A stretch of 35,703 nt of DNA from Bacillus sp. RO2 (GCF_012911845.1 NZ_JAAXCU010000034.1:1-35703); one strand, 5' to 3'; shown: positions 16,378 to 25,100, numbered from the stretch's first letter. Program-made: numbers and translations. Notes: generated from the sequence alone by a model not told the origin.

Positions 16378-18150
16378 TTGAACGAATCATTAAAAGAAAA
16401 ACTTGCCATACTGCCTGACCAACCGGGATGTTACCTGATGAAGGATCGTCAAGGAACCATCATCTATGTCGGAAAGGCAAAGGTGCTCAAAAATCGTGTC
16501 CGCTCTTATTTTACAGGTAGCCATGATGGAAAAACACTCAGGCTCGTAAATGAAATTGTGGATTTTGAATATATTGTGACTTCCTCCAATATTGAAGCGC
16601 TGATACTGGAACTGAATCTTATCAAAAAACATAACCCAAAATACAATGTCATGCTGAAAGATGACAAACGTTATCCTTTTATAAAAATTACAGCGGAAAA
16701 GCATCCTCGTCTTTTAATCACCCGCAAAGTGCAAAAGGATAAAGGGAAATATTTTGGACCGTACCCCAATGTTCAAGCGGCAAATGAAACGAAGAAGCTG
16801 CTAGACAGAATCTACCCACTTCGCAAATGCATGACACTTCCAGACAGGGTATGTCTCTACTATCACATGGGTCAATGCCTTGCACCATGTGTGGAACATG
16901 TATCTGAAGAAACGAACAAGCAAATGGTGGATGGAATTGTCCGGTTTCTTAACGGCGGATATAAGGAAGTCAAAAACGAGCTTACGGATAAAATGATAAA
17001 AGCCTCTGAGAACCTGGAATTTGAACGGGCGCAAGAGTTCCGGGATCAAATCATCAACATTGAAGCAACAATGGAAAAGCAGAAAATGGAGATGAATGAC
17101 TTTGTCGACAGGGATGTTTTCGGATTTGCTTTTGACAAGGGATGGATGTGTGTTCAGGTCTTTTTCATTCGTCAGGGTAAACTGATTGAACGAGATGTAT
17201 CGTTATTCCCAATTTACAACGAACCGGAAGAGGATTTCTTAACATTCCTCGGGCAGTTCTATTCTAAGCAAAATCATTTTGTACCAAAAGAAGTCATGCT
17301 TCCTAGTCAAATTGATTTGCCGGTTGCACAAGAACTATTGCAAACTAATGTGCTGCAGCCGCAACGGGGTAAAAAGAAGCAGCTGGTGGATCTGGCAAAC
17401 AAGAATGCGAAAGTGGCCCTCGGAGAAAAATTTTCATTGATTGAACGGGATGAAAGCCGAACGATTAAAGCTGTCGAAAATCTCGGGGAAATCCTGGGCA
17501 TCATGACCCCGCACCGCATAGAAGCGTTTGATAACTCGAATATCCAAGGGACGGATCCTGTTTCTGCGATGGTGGTATTTATTGATGGAAAACCAGAGAA
17601 ACGAGAATACCGGAAATATAAAACCAAAAGCGTACAAGGACCTGATGATTATGAATCCATGAGAGAAGTAGTCAGAAGAAGGTATACCCGTGTGCTAAAA
17701 GAATCTTTACCGTTACCGGACTTGATTGTAATCGATGGTGCCAAAGGCCATATGAGTGCTGTAAGGGACGTCCTTGAAAATGAACTGGATTTATTTGTTC
17801 CAATTGTCGGCCTTGCCAAAGATGATAAACATAGAACGAGCAACCTTCTTGCAGGCGAAGACGCAATGATCGTTCCGCTCGAGAGGACGAGTCAGGAGTT
17901 TTATCTTTTGCAACGAATTCAAGATGAAGTCCACAGATTTGCTATTACCTTCCATCGTCAAATTAGAAGTAAAAGTGTTTTTCAATCAATTTTGGATGAA
18001 ATCAGTGGAGTTGGCGCGACAAGAAAGAAAGCGTTGATGAAGCACTTTGGATCAGTTGCAAAAATGAAAGAGGCAACGGTGGAGGATATTCAAGCTGCCA
18101 AAATACCGAAAGCAGTAGCTGAAGAAATTTTTAAAAAACTTCGCGAATAG
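16378..18150 (+). CDS. uvrC: Excinuclease ABC subunit C
   Basis: UvrC makes both incisions around bulky DNA lesions in nucleotide excision repair with UvrA and UvrB. The product has 590 residues. The N-terminal GIY-YIG domain has [30 protein letters not shown] (about 15-45); a cysteine-rich part has [24 protein letters not shown]; the UVR motif is [14 protein letters not shown]; the C-terminal nuclease has [20 protein letters not shown]; and the end has helix-hairpin-helix motifs ([17 protein letters not shown]). The TTG start at 16378 is chosen because GGGAGG lies 9 bases upstream and it gives MNESLKEKL; an in-frame TTG at 16357 includes the ribosome site itself. Confidence 0.97.
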   Translation: MNESLKEKLAILPDQPGCYLMKDRQGTIIYVGKAKVLKNRVRSYFTGSHDGKTLRLVNEIVDFEYIVTSSNIEALILELNLIKKHNPKYNVMLKDDKRYPFIKITAEKHPRLLITRKVQKDKGKYFGPYPNVQAANETKKLLDRIYPLRKCMTLPDRVCLYYHMGQCLAPCVEHVSEETNKQMVDGIVRFLNGGYKEVKNELTDKMIKASENLEFERAQEFRDQIINIEATMEKQKMEMNDFVDRDVFGFAFDKGWMCVQVFFIRQGKLIERDVSLFPIYNEPEEDFLTFLGQFYSKQNHFVPKEVMLPSQIDLPVAQELLQTNVLQPQRGKKKQLVDLANKNAKVALGEKFSLIERDESRTIKAVENLGEILGIMTPHRIEAFDNSNIQGTDPVSAMVVFIDGKPEKREYRKYKTKSVQGPDDYESMREVVRRRYTRVLKESLPLPDLIVIDGAKGHMSAVRDVLENELDLFVPIVGLAKDDKHRTSNLLAGEDAMIVPLERTSQEFYLLQRIQDEVHRFAITFHRQIRSKSVFQSILDEISGVGATRKKALMKHFGSVAKMKEATVEDIQAAKIPKAVAEEIFKKLRE

Positions 18151-18153
18151 GTG

Positions 18154-18182
18154 TTGAAAGGATTCATATTGTCTGATATAAT
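18154..18182 (+). promoter_or_regulatory. SigA promoter of the lysine riboswitch-lysC unit
   Basis: The -35 TTGAAA (18154-18159) and the -10 TATAAT (18177-18182) are 17 bp apart, with TG before the -10. It begins four bases after the uvrC stop codon; the transcript would start near 18189. Confidence 0.9.
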
Positions 18183-18221
18183 CACTATTAATTTCATAAT
18201 GTGCCACTTCAAATCGATGAA

Positions 18222-18418
18222 GTGATGATAGAGGTGCGAACTTCAAAAGTATGTAATCGGAGAAGAAAGAGCTTCCGAGATGATTACGGAAAGGGGAGGA
18301 TCGCCGAAGTAAAAAAAAGTCTCTTTTTCTTTTTTTTACTGGTTCTGCGTTTAAGAAATGTAGGACTGTCAGGTTGTCTTTGTGCTGCCTGGAGAGCTAT
18401 CTCACCGCGTGAACGGAT
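18222..18418 (+). ncRNA. Lysine riboswitch (L box)
   Basis: The L-box blocks occur in order: ATAGAGGTGCGAACTTCA, AGAAAGAGCTTCCGAGATG, GGAAAGGGGAGGATCGCCGAAG, GGTTCTGCGTT, GTAGGACTGTCAGG, TGCCTGGAGAGCTATCTCACCG. These are the conserved parts of the five-way junction that binds lysine. It is followed by a terminator hairpin and then lysC, so high lysine should stop transcription of aspartokinase. An ORF over this RNA is spurious. Confidence 0.95.
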
Positions 18419-18435
18419 TCTTTATTTTACCAATC

Positions 18436-18471
18436 ACAGCAATGAGACCTTAGCTCATTGCTGTTTTTTTA
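18436..18471 (+). terminator. Riboswitch-controlled terminator
   Basis: ACAGCAATGAG pairs with CTCATTGCTGT around a 7-base loop, then seven T. Its place directly behind the lysine aptamer makes it the expression platform. Confidence 0.93.
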
Positions 18472-18565
18472 TTTCCTTAAAAAAGCTGCTATGGCTAAAT
18501 GCGTACTGAGAACTATCTAACATTATGATGAGACTACAGATTCTGTAAATAAAATCAGTAACTTA

Positions 18566-18692
18566 GCTGTTGATTGTAGCACAGTGCGGAGACTCCCGAG
18601 GGAGAAAGCGCTAGGTGGAGACCCCGCAGGCTTGCCGAGGAGGCTCTCGTCAGCCCCTGGGAAAGCGAAGTCCGGTGCAGAAAATCAACAGC
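18566..18692 (+). repeat. ~127-bp GC-rich element, subfamily A, between lysine riboswitch and lysC
   Basis: The ends GCTGTTGATT and AATCAACAGC form a perfect 10-bp inverted repeat. Inside are GCGGAGACTCCCGAGGGAGA, GTGGAGACCCCGCAGGC, CCGAGGAGGCTC and GAAAGCGAAGTCC. It sits in the leader between the terminator and the lysC ribosome site, so every full-length lysC message includes it. Confidence 0.93.
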
Positions 18693-18733
18693 GGCGTTTA
18701 ACGGAACTAACTAATGAAAAGGGAATGGTGCAC

Positions 18734-19975
18734 ATGTCAACGATTGTTGTACAGAAATTCGGAGGAACATCAGTGGGCTCGGTTGAACGAATTCAGCACG
18801 TAGCAAGTCGAGTCATCAATGAAGTGGAAAACGGACACAAAGTGGTTGTCGTCGTATCAGCGATGGGCAAAACAACCGACGAACTGTTAACTCTAGCAAA
18901 TGCAATTAATCCTCACCCTAGTAAGCGCGACATGGATATGCTTTTGACAACAGGAGAACAAATTACCATCTCCCTATTGGCTATGGCTTTGCAAGTTAGA
19001 GGTCATGAAGCAGTATCCCTAACAGGCTGGCAGGCAGGAATCCGTACAGAGCCAGTACACGGAAACGCAAGAATCACGCATATTGAAACAGATTTGTTAA
19101 AAAGCTACCTGGATTCAGGAAAAATTGTCATTGTTGCCGGCTTCCAAGGAATCACTGCTAATAATGAGATTACGACACTAGGCCGTGGCGGCTCGGATAC
19201 AACTGCGGTTGCATTAGCTGCTGCTTTGAATGCGGAGAAGTGTGATATTTATACAGATGTGACGGGAGTATTCACGACTGATCCTCGTTTTGTGAAAGGT
19301 GCAAGAAAGCTTGCGGCAATTGCATATGATGAAATGCTCGAACTGGCCAACTTAGGTGCAGGTGTGCTTCACCCGCGTGCGGTTGAATTTGCAAAAAACT
19401 ATGGCGTACAGCTGGTTGTACGATCCAGTATGGAAGAGGAAGAAGGAACGATCATTGAGGAGGAAGTATCCATGGAAAAAAATCTAGTTGTCAGAGGAAT
19501 AGCATTCGAAGACCAAATCACCCGAATTACGGTATGTGGCTTGCCAAATGAACTACATACATTATCCACCATTTTCACGACATTAGCTCAGCACAGTTTG
19601 AATGTGGACATTATCATTCAAACTAGCATGGATAAAGATACTACGAATATATCATTCTCTGTTAAAACAGTGGACGTAAAAGAAACAATAGAAGTGTTAG
19701 AGCAACATCAAGGGCGTCTAGGGTTTACGGGTATCGAGCAGGAGAGCGGTTTGGCGAAAGTTTCTATCGTTGGATCCGGTATGGTATCAAATCCTGGAGT
19801 CGCAGCAGAAATGTTCCAAGTCCTTGCTACAGAGGGCATCCATGTGAAAATGGTAAGTACATCGGAAATTAAAGTTTCTACGGTGGTGGATGTTACAGAG
19901 ATGGTTCGTGCGGTTGAGGCACTTCATGTGGCATTTAAGCTAGGAGAAGAGTCTGTTGAGAGAGTATTAAGCTAA
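18734..19975 (+). CDS. lysC: Aspartokinase II (lysine-sensitive)
   Basis: LysC phosphorylates aspartate, the first step to lysine, diaminopimelate, methionine and threonine. The product has 413 residues. The kinase domain has VQKFGGTSVGSVERI at the start, MLLTTGEQITISLLAMAL, GRGGSDTTAVALAAALNAE and DVTGVFTTDPRFV; two ACT domains follow (TRITVCGLPNELHTLSTIF and VSIVGSGMVSNPGVAAEMF). An internal start giving the separate beta subunit is known in B. subtilis; here ATG 19471 or nearby could serve. The start ATG 18734 gives MSTIVVQKFGG with AAAAGGGA upstream; a longer in-frame reading goes into the GC-rich repeat and is rejected. It is controlled by the lysine riboswitch. Confidence 0.96.
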   Translation: MSTIVVQKFGGTSVGSVERIQHVASRVINEVENGHKVVVVVSAMGKTTDELLTLANAINPHPSKRDMDMLLTTGEQITISLLAMALQVRGHEAVSLTGWQAGIRTEPVHGNARITHIETDLLKSYLDSGKIVIVAGFQGITANNEITTLGRGGSDTTAVALAAALNAEKCDIYTDVTGVFTTDPRFVKGARKLAAIAYDEMLELANLGAGVLHPRAVEFAKNYGVQLVVRSSMEEEEGTIIEEEVSMEKNLVVRGIAFEDQITRITVCGLPNELHTLSTIFTTLAQHSLNVDIIIQTSMDKDTTNISFSVKTVDVKETIEVLEQHQGRLGFTGIEQESGLAKVSIVGSGMVSNPGVAAEMFQVLATEGIHVKMVSTSEIKVSTVVDVTEMVRAVEALHVAFKLGEESVERVLS

Positions 19976-20001
19976 TTGAATAGTAGTTTTTGTTTGTGGA
20001 A

Positions 20002-20036
20002 TGCCCTTTTCCTGGTGGAAAGGGTACTTTTTTTGT
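20002..20036 (+). terminator. Rho-independent terminator after lysC
   Basis: CCCTTTTCC and GGAAAGGG form a stem with loop TGGT, followed by a run of T after TAC. Confidence 0.75.
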
Positions 20037-20060
20037 GGGTTAGGGGGTGCGATGTGGTGT

Positions 20061-20160
20061 TTACTTTCCGTAAATTACAAATACGAGCCAAACGGCCCAA
20101 AATACTTTCCGTAAATTAAAAATACGAGCCAAACTCACCCAAATACTTTCCAAAAATAAA
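20061..20160. repeat. Short tandem array, period 41 bp (about 2.5 copies)
   Basis: TACTTTCC begins at 20062, 20103 and 20144. Two full units share TACTTTCCGTAAATTA and AAATACGAGCC; the third is decayed. A hairpin follows at 20165-20192 (ACATGCCGTT with AACGACATGT). The remaining sequence to the end of yslB at 20280 has no feature I recognise. Confidence 0.8.
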
Positions 20161-20279
20161 AAATACATGCCGTTCGACAAAAAACGACATGTTCTATCAA
20201 ATTGCCACCCGTAAGGCAGTATAACCCCCAAACCTAGCAACCTAGTTCAGGCGGAATCACCCTGGAGGCAGCAACATCA

Positions 20280-20711
20280 TCATTTATCCCACTGTACCGT
20301 AATCAGTATCTCTTTTTTCTTTTTTTGTTCTTCAATCGCTTCCGCAGTTTTGCCTTTTAGACGTTGGATTTGCTCGGCAAGAAATCCCGCTTCAAGTTGG
20401 AAAGTGGCGTCTTTATTCAAATCAAGGCGGCGCGTTACCATTTCCCCGCGGATCACGTACTTAACTTCATGCTTGTTCTGTTCCAATAATTCAAGCTCTC
20501 CCCAGCCTGCTTCTCTAAAGAATTGGCCAATTCCCTCTTGAGTATCAATGGGAAACTTGCGTGCGAGCTGTTTTCCTGCCCAATAGATGACCTGGGTATG
20601 ATCTTTCCCCAAAAGGTCAGGTAGAAGCATATCGCGGATCAGTTCGTACCCGAAGATAGGGACTTGAATTTGTGTGTCCATCACTTGTTGTTGGTTGTTC
20701 GATTCAGTCAT
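20280..20711 (-). CDS. yslB: YslB family protein (DUF2507)
   Basis: A 143-residue cytoplasmic protein. IFGYELIRDMLLPDLLGKDHTQVIYWAGKQLARKFP and QLEAGFLAEQIQRLKG are the blocks shared with B. subtilis YslB. YslB belongs to the DUF2507 group, related in fold to V4R-type domains; its function is not established. The start ATG has AGAGGGGA upstream on the minus strand. It lies between lysC and sdhCAB as in B. subtilis, divergent from sdhC. Confidence 0.9.
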   Translation of the reverse strand: MTESNNQQQVMDTQIQVPIFGYELIRDMLLPDLLGKDHTQVIYWAGKQLARKFPIDTQEGIGQFFREAGWGELELLEQNKHEVKYVIRGEMVTRRLDLNKDATFQLEAGFLAEQIQRLKGKTAEAIEEQKKKKEILITVQWDK

Positions 20712-20736
20712 TTAGTTCCCCTCTTTCTCTATGTTC

Positions 20737-20742
20737 ATTATA
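20737..20742 (-). promoter_or_regulatory. Possible -10 of the yslB promoter
   Basis: TATAAT on the minus strand, about 26 bp before the yslB ATG. The -35 is weak (TTTATT-like). Confidence 0.4.
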
Positions 20743-20927
20743 TACCATCCAACCGTGTTAATAAATGAAACGTATGGAGTATTTTATTCTATTAATATAT
20801 TTTTATATTTTTCTGAAAATTAAAGGTGTGTAGAAGTATTTTTAAAAGTGCAATTTTTGGTCGCGTTTTCTTGACGCTTCACATATAGGGGAGTAAAATA
20901 AATATGTCACATATTTGTCGATAAATC

Positions 20928-20941
20928 TGCAAAGGCTTTCA
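20928..20941. promoter_or_regulatory. Possible CcpA (cre) site upstream of sdhC
   Basis: TGCAAAGGCTTTCA fits the cre consensus TGWAANCGNTNWCA at all but two positions and is palindromic in its outer bases. It lies about 55 bp before the sdhC -10. The two mismatches make this tentative. Confidence 0.4.
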
Positions 20942-20967
20942 TTTTATTGAAAGTTTAAAAAACAAGA

Positions 20968-20996
20968 TGGAGAGTTCAATGATTTTTTACTATAAT
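20968..20996 (+). promoter_or_regulatory. SigA promoter of sdhCAB
   Basis: TGGAGA (20968-20973, 4 of 6) and a perfect TATAAT (20991-20996) are 17 bp apart. This leaves a leader of about 60 nt. Confidence 0.65.
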
Positions 20997-21064
20997 AGAT
21001 AGTGAAAAAAAGAACTTACAAAACATCTAATCTATTTTCTTACTTGAAAAAAGGGGGTTAAGTG

Positions 21065-21673
21065 ATGGCAACTGAACGTGAATTTTTACTTCGTAGGCTC
21101 CACTCGTTACTAGGAGTCATTCCTGTTGGTCTTTTCTTGGTTCAGCATTTGGTGATCAACCACTTTGCGACAAAAGGGCCAGAATCATTCAACAAAGCGG
21201 CACATTTTATGGAAAGCTTGCCGTTCCGTTATGCACTAGAAATTTTTGTAATTTTTCTTCCAATCTTATTCCACGCTATCTACGGCTTATATATTGCTTT
21301 TACAGCAAAAAACAATGTAAGCAAGTATGGATTTGTTCGTAACTGGATGTTTATGCTTCAACGTTTTACAGGAATCGTTACATTAATTTTTATCGTATGG
21401 CATGTATGGGAAACGAGAATCGCAGCTGCACTTGGTGCGGACGTTAACTACAACATGATGGCAGACATCTTATCTAGTCCGTTCATGTTCTGGTTCTACC
21501 TTGTTGGGGTAATTGCAACAATCTTCCACTTTGCAAATGGACTTTGGTCTTTCTGTGTAAGCTGGGGAATTACAGTAACTCCTCGTTCTCAACTTATTGC
21601 AACCTACGTTACAATTGGGATTTTCTTTGCATTATCTTTCGTAGGGGTACGTGCAATTCTAGCATTCGTTTAA
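21065..21673 (+). CDS. sdhC: Succinate dehydrogenase cytochrome b558 subunit
   Basis: The membrane anchor of complex II, which passes electrons from succinate to menaquinone through two haems. The product has 202 residues, as in B. subtilis, with five membrane spans. The histidines H13, H28, H70, H113 and H155, which serve as the haem ligands in B. subtilis, are all in place. ATG 21065 is used rather than GTG 21062; AAGGGGGT precedes it. It is the first gene of sdhCAB, 28 bp before sdhA. Confidence 0.97.
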   Translation: MATEREFLLRRLHSLLGVIPVGLFLVQHLVINHFATKGPESFNKAAHFMESLPFRYALEIFVIFLPILFHAIYGLYIAFTAKNNVSKYGFVRNWMFMLQRFTGIVTLIFIVWHVWETRIAAALGADVNYNMMADILSSPFMFWFYLVGVIATIFHFANGLWSFCVSWGITVTPRSQLIATYVTIGIFFALSFVGVRAILAFV

Positions 21674-21701
21674 TCAGCAACTATTAAGGAGTGAGTTACA
21701 T

Positions 21702-23462
21702 ATGAGTAAAAAAGTTATCGTGGTCGGCGGTGGACTTGCGGGCTTGATGGCAACCATCAAAGTCGCTGAAGCCGGTGTACCAGTTGATCTATTTTCATTA
21801 GTACCAGTTAAACGTTCTCACTCAGTTTGTGCCCAGGGTGGAATTAACGGGGCAGTAAACACGAAAGGAGAAGGGGATTCTCCTTGGGAACACTTTGACG
21901 ATTCCGTATACGGAGGAGATTTCTTAGCAAATCAGCCTCCAGTAAAAGCAATGTGTGAAGCGGCACCTGGAATCATCCATCTTTTGGACCGCATGGGAGT
22001 TATGTTCAACCGAACTCCTGAAGGATTACTAGATTTCCGACGCTTTGGTGGAACGCAGCATCACCGTACAGCTTTTGCAGGAGCAACAACAGGTCAGCAG
22101 CTGTTGTACGCATTAGACGAGCAAGTTCGTCGCCACGAAGTATCTGGTCTTGTAACGAAATATGAAGGCTGGGAGTTCTTAGGTTCTGTTATCGATGACG
22201 AAGGCGTTTGCCGCGGAGTTGTCGCACAAAACCTTACAAGCATGGAGATTGTATCATTCCCTGCAGATGCTGTTATCATGGCAACTGGTGGACCTGGTAT
22301 CATCTTCGGTAAATCTACAAACTCTGTTATCAACACAGGTTCTGCAGCATCCATTGTGTATCAGCAAGGTGTTTATTACGCGAATGGTGAGTTCATTCAG
22401 ATTCACCCGACAGCCATTCCTGGAGATGACAAGCTTCGTCTGATGAGTGAGTCTGCTCGTGGAGAAGGCGGACGTGTATGGACATATAAAGACGGTAAGC
22501 CTTGGTACTTCCTTGAGGAAAAATATCCGGCTTATGGTAACCTTGTTCCACGTGACATCGCAACACGTGAAATCTTTGACGTGTGTGTTAACCAAAAGCT
22601 TGGTGTTAACGGTGAAAACATGGTGTACTTGGATCTTTCCCATAAAGATCCAAAAGAATTGGATATCAAACTTGGTGGAATCATTGAAATCTATGAAAAA
22701 TTCATGGGAGACGATCCACGTAAAGTACCAATGAAAATCTTCCCTGCTGTTCACTATTCCATGGGCGGAATCTGGGTCGATTATGACCAAATGACCAACA
22801 TCCCTGGACTATTTGCTGCAGGTGAGTGTGATTACTCTCAGCATGGTGCAAACCGTCTTGGAGCGAACTCCTTACTATCTGCAATCTATGGTGGTATGGT
22901 AGCTGGTCCAAAAGCAGTTGAATATATGAATGGATTGGAAAAATCCACAGATTCCCTTTCTTCCTCTCTTTTCGATCGCTATGTAAAAGAAGAAGAAGCA
23001 AAGTGGAACAAGATCATGACAATGAACGGTACAGAGAATGCTTATGTGCTTCATAAAGAGCTTGGAGAGTGGATGACAGACAACGTAACAGTTGTACGTT
23101 ACAACGACAAGCTGAAGCAAACAGATGAGAAAATCCAAGAGCTACTTGAGCGTTATGATAATATCAACATCCACGATACAGCAAAATGGAGCAACCAAGG
23201 TGCGGCGTTCACACGTCAGCTTCAACATATGCTTCAGTTAGCTCGTGTTATCACAATCGGTGCATACAACCGTAACGAAAGTCGCGGAGCGCACTACAAA
23301 CCGGACTTCCCAGAACGTAATGACGAGGAATTCCTAAAAACGACAATGGCGAAATTCACAGGTCCTAAATCTGCACCTGAATTCTTCTATGAAGATGTAG
23401 ATGTAAGCTTGATTCCGCCGCGTAAGCGTGACTACTCTAAGAAAAAAGGGGGTAAAGAATGA
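21702..23462 (+). CDS. sdhA: Succinate dehydrogenase flavoprotein subunit
   Basis: The catalytic subunit that oxidises succinate to fumarate. The 586 residues equal the B. subtilis protein. The FAD fold is VVGGGLAGLMATIKVAEAG (7-25); H40 in RSHSVCAQGG is the covalent FAD site. SARGEGGRVW and HYSMGGIWVD carry active-site residues, and QHGANRLGANSLLSAIYGG is the conserved FAD-binding part near the C-terminus. The stop overlaps the start of sdhB, so the two are translationally coupled. Confidence 0.98.
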   Translation: MSKKVIVVGGGLAGLMATIKVAEAGVPVDLFSLVPVKRSHSVCAQGGINGAVNTKGEGDSPWEHFDDSVYGGDFLANQPPVKAMCEAAPGIIHLLDRMGVMFNRTPEGLLDFRRFGGTQHHRTAFAGATTGQQLLYALDEQVRRHEVSGLVTKYEGWEFLGSVIDDEGVCRGVVAQNLTSMEIVSFPADAVIMATGGPGIIFGKSTNSVINTGSAASIVYQQGVYYANGEFIQIHPTAIPGDDKLRLMSESARGEGGRVWTYKDGKPWYFLEEKYPAYGNLVPRDIATREIFDVCVNQKLGVNGENMVYLDLSHKDPKELDIKLGGIIEIYEKFMGDDPRKVPMKIFPAVHYSMGGIWVDYDQMTNIPGLFAAGECDYSQHGANRLGANSLLSAIYGGMVAGPKAVEYMNGLEKSTDSLSSSLFDRYVKEEEAKWNKIMTMNGTENAYVLHKELGEWMTDNVTVVRYNDKLKQTDEKIQELLERYDNINIHDTAKWSNQGAAFTRQLQHMLQLARVITIGAYNRNESRGAHYKPDFPERNDEEFLKTTMAKFTGPKSAPEFFYEDVDVSLIPPRKRDYSKKKGGKE

Positions 23463-24226
23463 TGGCTGAACAAACTAAAACTGTAACGTTTAAAGTGAAG
23501 CGTCAAGATGGTCCCGAGGGAACCCCTTATTATGAAACTTTTGAATTACCTTACCGTCCTAACATGAACGTAATCTCAGCACTTATGGAAGTTCGTCGAA
23601 ATCCTGTCAATAAAGATGGAAAAGAGACAACTCCTGTAAACTGGGATATGAACTGTTTGGAGGAAGTATGTGGTGCGTGTTCCATGGTCATCAACGGCAA
23701 GCCGCGTCAATCCTGTACGGCGCTTGTGGACCAATTAGAGCAACCTATCGTTCTTGAGCCGATGAGCACATTCCCTGTTGTTCGTGACCTTCAAGTGGAT
23801 AGAAGCCGCATGTTCGATTCCTTGAAAAAGGTAAAAGCATGGATTCCAATCGATGGCACATACGATCTTGGACCTGGTCCTCGTATGCCAGAGAAAAAAC
23901 GTCAATGGGCTTATGAGCTTTCCAAATGTATGACATGTGGTGTGTGCTTGGAAGCATGCCCGAACGTTAACAGCAAGTCCGAGTTCATCGGTCCGGCACC
24001 ACTTTCCCAAGTGCGTCTATTCAATGCGCATCCAACTGGGGAGATGAACAAGTCTGAACGTCTAGAAGCAATCATGGGAGACGGAGGCCTTGCAAACTGC
24101 GGTAACTCACAAAACTGTGTGCAGTCTTGCCCGAAAGGTATTCCTCTTACTACATCTATCGCTGCGCTTAACCGCGACACGACGGTTCAGATGTTCAGAA
24201 ACTTCTTTGGTTCCGACCAAGGCTAA
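23462..24226 (+). CDS. sdhB: Succinate dehydrogenase iron-sulfur subunit
   Basis: This subunit carries electrons from FAD to the haem anchor through three clusters. The product has 254 residues. The [2Fe-2S] cysteines are C65, C70, C73 and C85; the second set is C156, C159, C162 and C166 (CMTCGVCLEACP); the third is C213, C219 and C223 (NCGNSQNCVQSCPKG). Two adjacent ATGs (23459 and 23462) share the GGGGG ribosome site; the second is preferred for its 9-base spacing and MAEQ start. The upstream ATG overlaps the sdhA stop. Confidence 0.96.
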   Translation: MAEQTKTVTFKVKRQDGPEGTPYYETFELPYRPNMNVISALMEVRRNPVNKDGKETTPVNWDMNCLEEVCGACSMVINGKPRQSCTALVDQLEQPIVLEPMSTFPVVRDLQVDRSRMFDSLKKVKAWIPIDGTYDLGPGPRMPEKKRQWAYELSKCMTCGVCLEACPNVNSKSEFIGPAPLSQVRLFNAHPTGEMNKSERLEAIMGDGGLANCGNSQNCVQSCPKGIPLTTSIAALNRDTTVQMFRNFFGSDQG

Positions 24227-24237
24227 AAAATTATCAG

Positions 24238-24268
24238 AACGCCTCTTACCTAAAAGGGGCGTTTTTTT
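24238..24268 (+). terminator. Rho-independent terminator after sdhCAB
   Basis: AACGCCTCTT pairs with AAAAGGGGCGTT (with wobbles), then seven T. Confidence 0.88.
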
Positions 24269-24310
24269 ACAAAAACATATGTTTGAAAATTCAGAATGGT
24301 CTAAATGACG

Positions 24311-24428
24311 GATGATCTCCGTTCCAGGCGCTTCGCTTTTCTGCGGGCGGTCCGGGAGCCTAATCGGCAAGCCTGCGGGGTCTCCCCTGTCCTTTCCTCC
24401 CGCAGAAGTCTGCGCGCCTTCCATTTCA
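24311..24428 (-). repeat. ~127-bp GC-rich element, subfamily B, minus orientation
   Basis: Read on the minus strand it carries GGAAGGCGCGCAGAC, GCGGGAGGAAAGGACAGG, GAGACCCCGCAGGC and AAGCGAAGCGCCTGG, closely like the copy at 7801. The terminal arms no longer pair well. It forms an inverted pair with the element at 24459, 31 bp away. Confidence 0.87.
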
Positions 24429-24458
24429 TAAGAATAATTTTATAGCTAAAGTAGTTTC

Positions 24459-24589
24459 CCCTGTTGACTGAAGTGCAAGGTGTGAGACTCCTGCGGGGGA
24501 TAACGGTAGCTTGAGACCCCACAGGCGAAGCCGAGGAGGCTCAAGCAGCGTCCCGCGGAAAGCGAACACCTGGAACGAAAGGAAACAGG
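24459..24589 (+). repeat. ~127-bp GC-rich element, subfamily A
   Basis: It begins CCTGTTGACT and ends GGAAACAGG (arms CCTGTT/AACAGG). Inside are GAGACTCCTGCGGGGGA, CTTGAGACCCC, CCGAGGAGGCTCAAGC and AAGCGAACACCTGG. The last block resembles subfamily B, so it may be a hybrid. Confidence 0.87.
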
Positions 24590-24635
24590 AGTTATACCAA
24601 ACAAATAAATATTTTTAACTAGGGAGGAACAGGTT

Positions 24636-25100
24636 ATGAAAAAAACAGCTTATATAGAAGATTTGCAACAATGGATGAATGAGTTCTCATTCAGTCATGG
24701 AGTAAAAGTGAGATTTTCCGAGACTGATATGTTCGGCCATCTGAACAACACAGTACCATTTGTTTATTTTGAGGAAGCTAGAATAGAATTTTTCAAAAGC
24801 CTTGGCTTTATGCAAGACTGGACACAGGCAGGAAGCAACACCATCCCAGTCGTAGCGGATCTGCAATGCGATTTCCTGCAGCAAGTTTATTTTGGAGAAG
24901 AACTGGAGGTTTACGTGAAAGCACAGCAAGTAGGAACCTCTTCTGTTGATCTGCATTACCTAGGTAAAAAGGGGAACGGCGAGCCTTGTTTTGTTGGAAG
25001 AGGACGTATGGTACAACTTAATAAGCACACTGGAAAAGGGGAAGCTTGGAGTGACGAACAACGAAATCTCTTCCTTTCCCGAGAAACATTGAAAAAATAA
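24636..25100 (+). CDS. ysmA: Hotdog-fold acyl-CoA thioesterase (YsmA-like)
   Basis: A 154-residue protein of the 4-hydroxybenzoyl-CoA thioesterase group. VRFSETDMFGHLNNTVPFVYFEEARIEFF (about 25-53) is the family signature, with the probable catalytic D31 and the hotdog helix after it. The C-terminal part (VDLHYLGKKGNGEPCFVGRGRMVQL) completes the sheet. The natural substrate is not known. The ATG has GGGAGGAAC upstream. It precedes gerE as in B. subtilis. Confidence 0.9.
   Translation: MKKTAYIEDLQQWMNEFSFSHGVKVRFSETDMFGHLNNTVPFVYFEEARIEFFKSLGFMQDWTQAGSNTIPVVADLQCDFLQQVYFGEELEVYVKAQQVGTSSVDLHYLGKKGNGEPCFVGRGRMVQLNKHTGKGEAWSDEQRNLFLSRETLKK

Noticed and set aside
18201-18509. 102-aa ORF downstream of uvrC
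   Set aside because: It covers the lysine riboswitch and its terminator, including a run of phenylalanines from the T-rich loop.
18584-18733. N-terminal extension of aspartokinase
   Set aside because: The extra 50 residues are the GC-rich repeat read in frame; the homologous start and ribosome site are at 18734.
20193-20279. T-box or c-di-GMP riboswitch
   Set aside because: Short matches such as GGGTGGCAA on the minus strand lack the rest of either motif and point away from a suitable gene.
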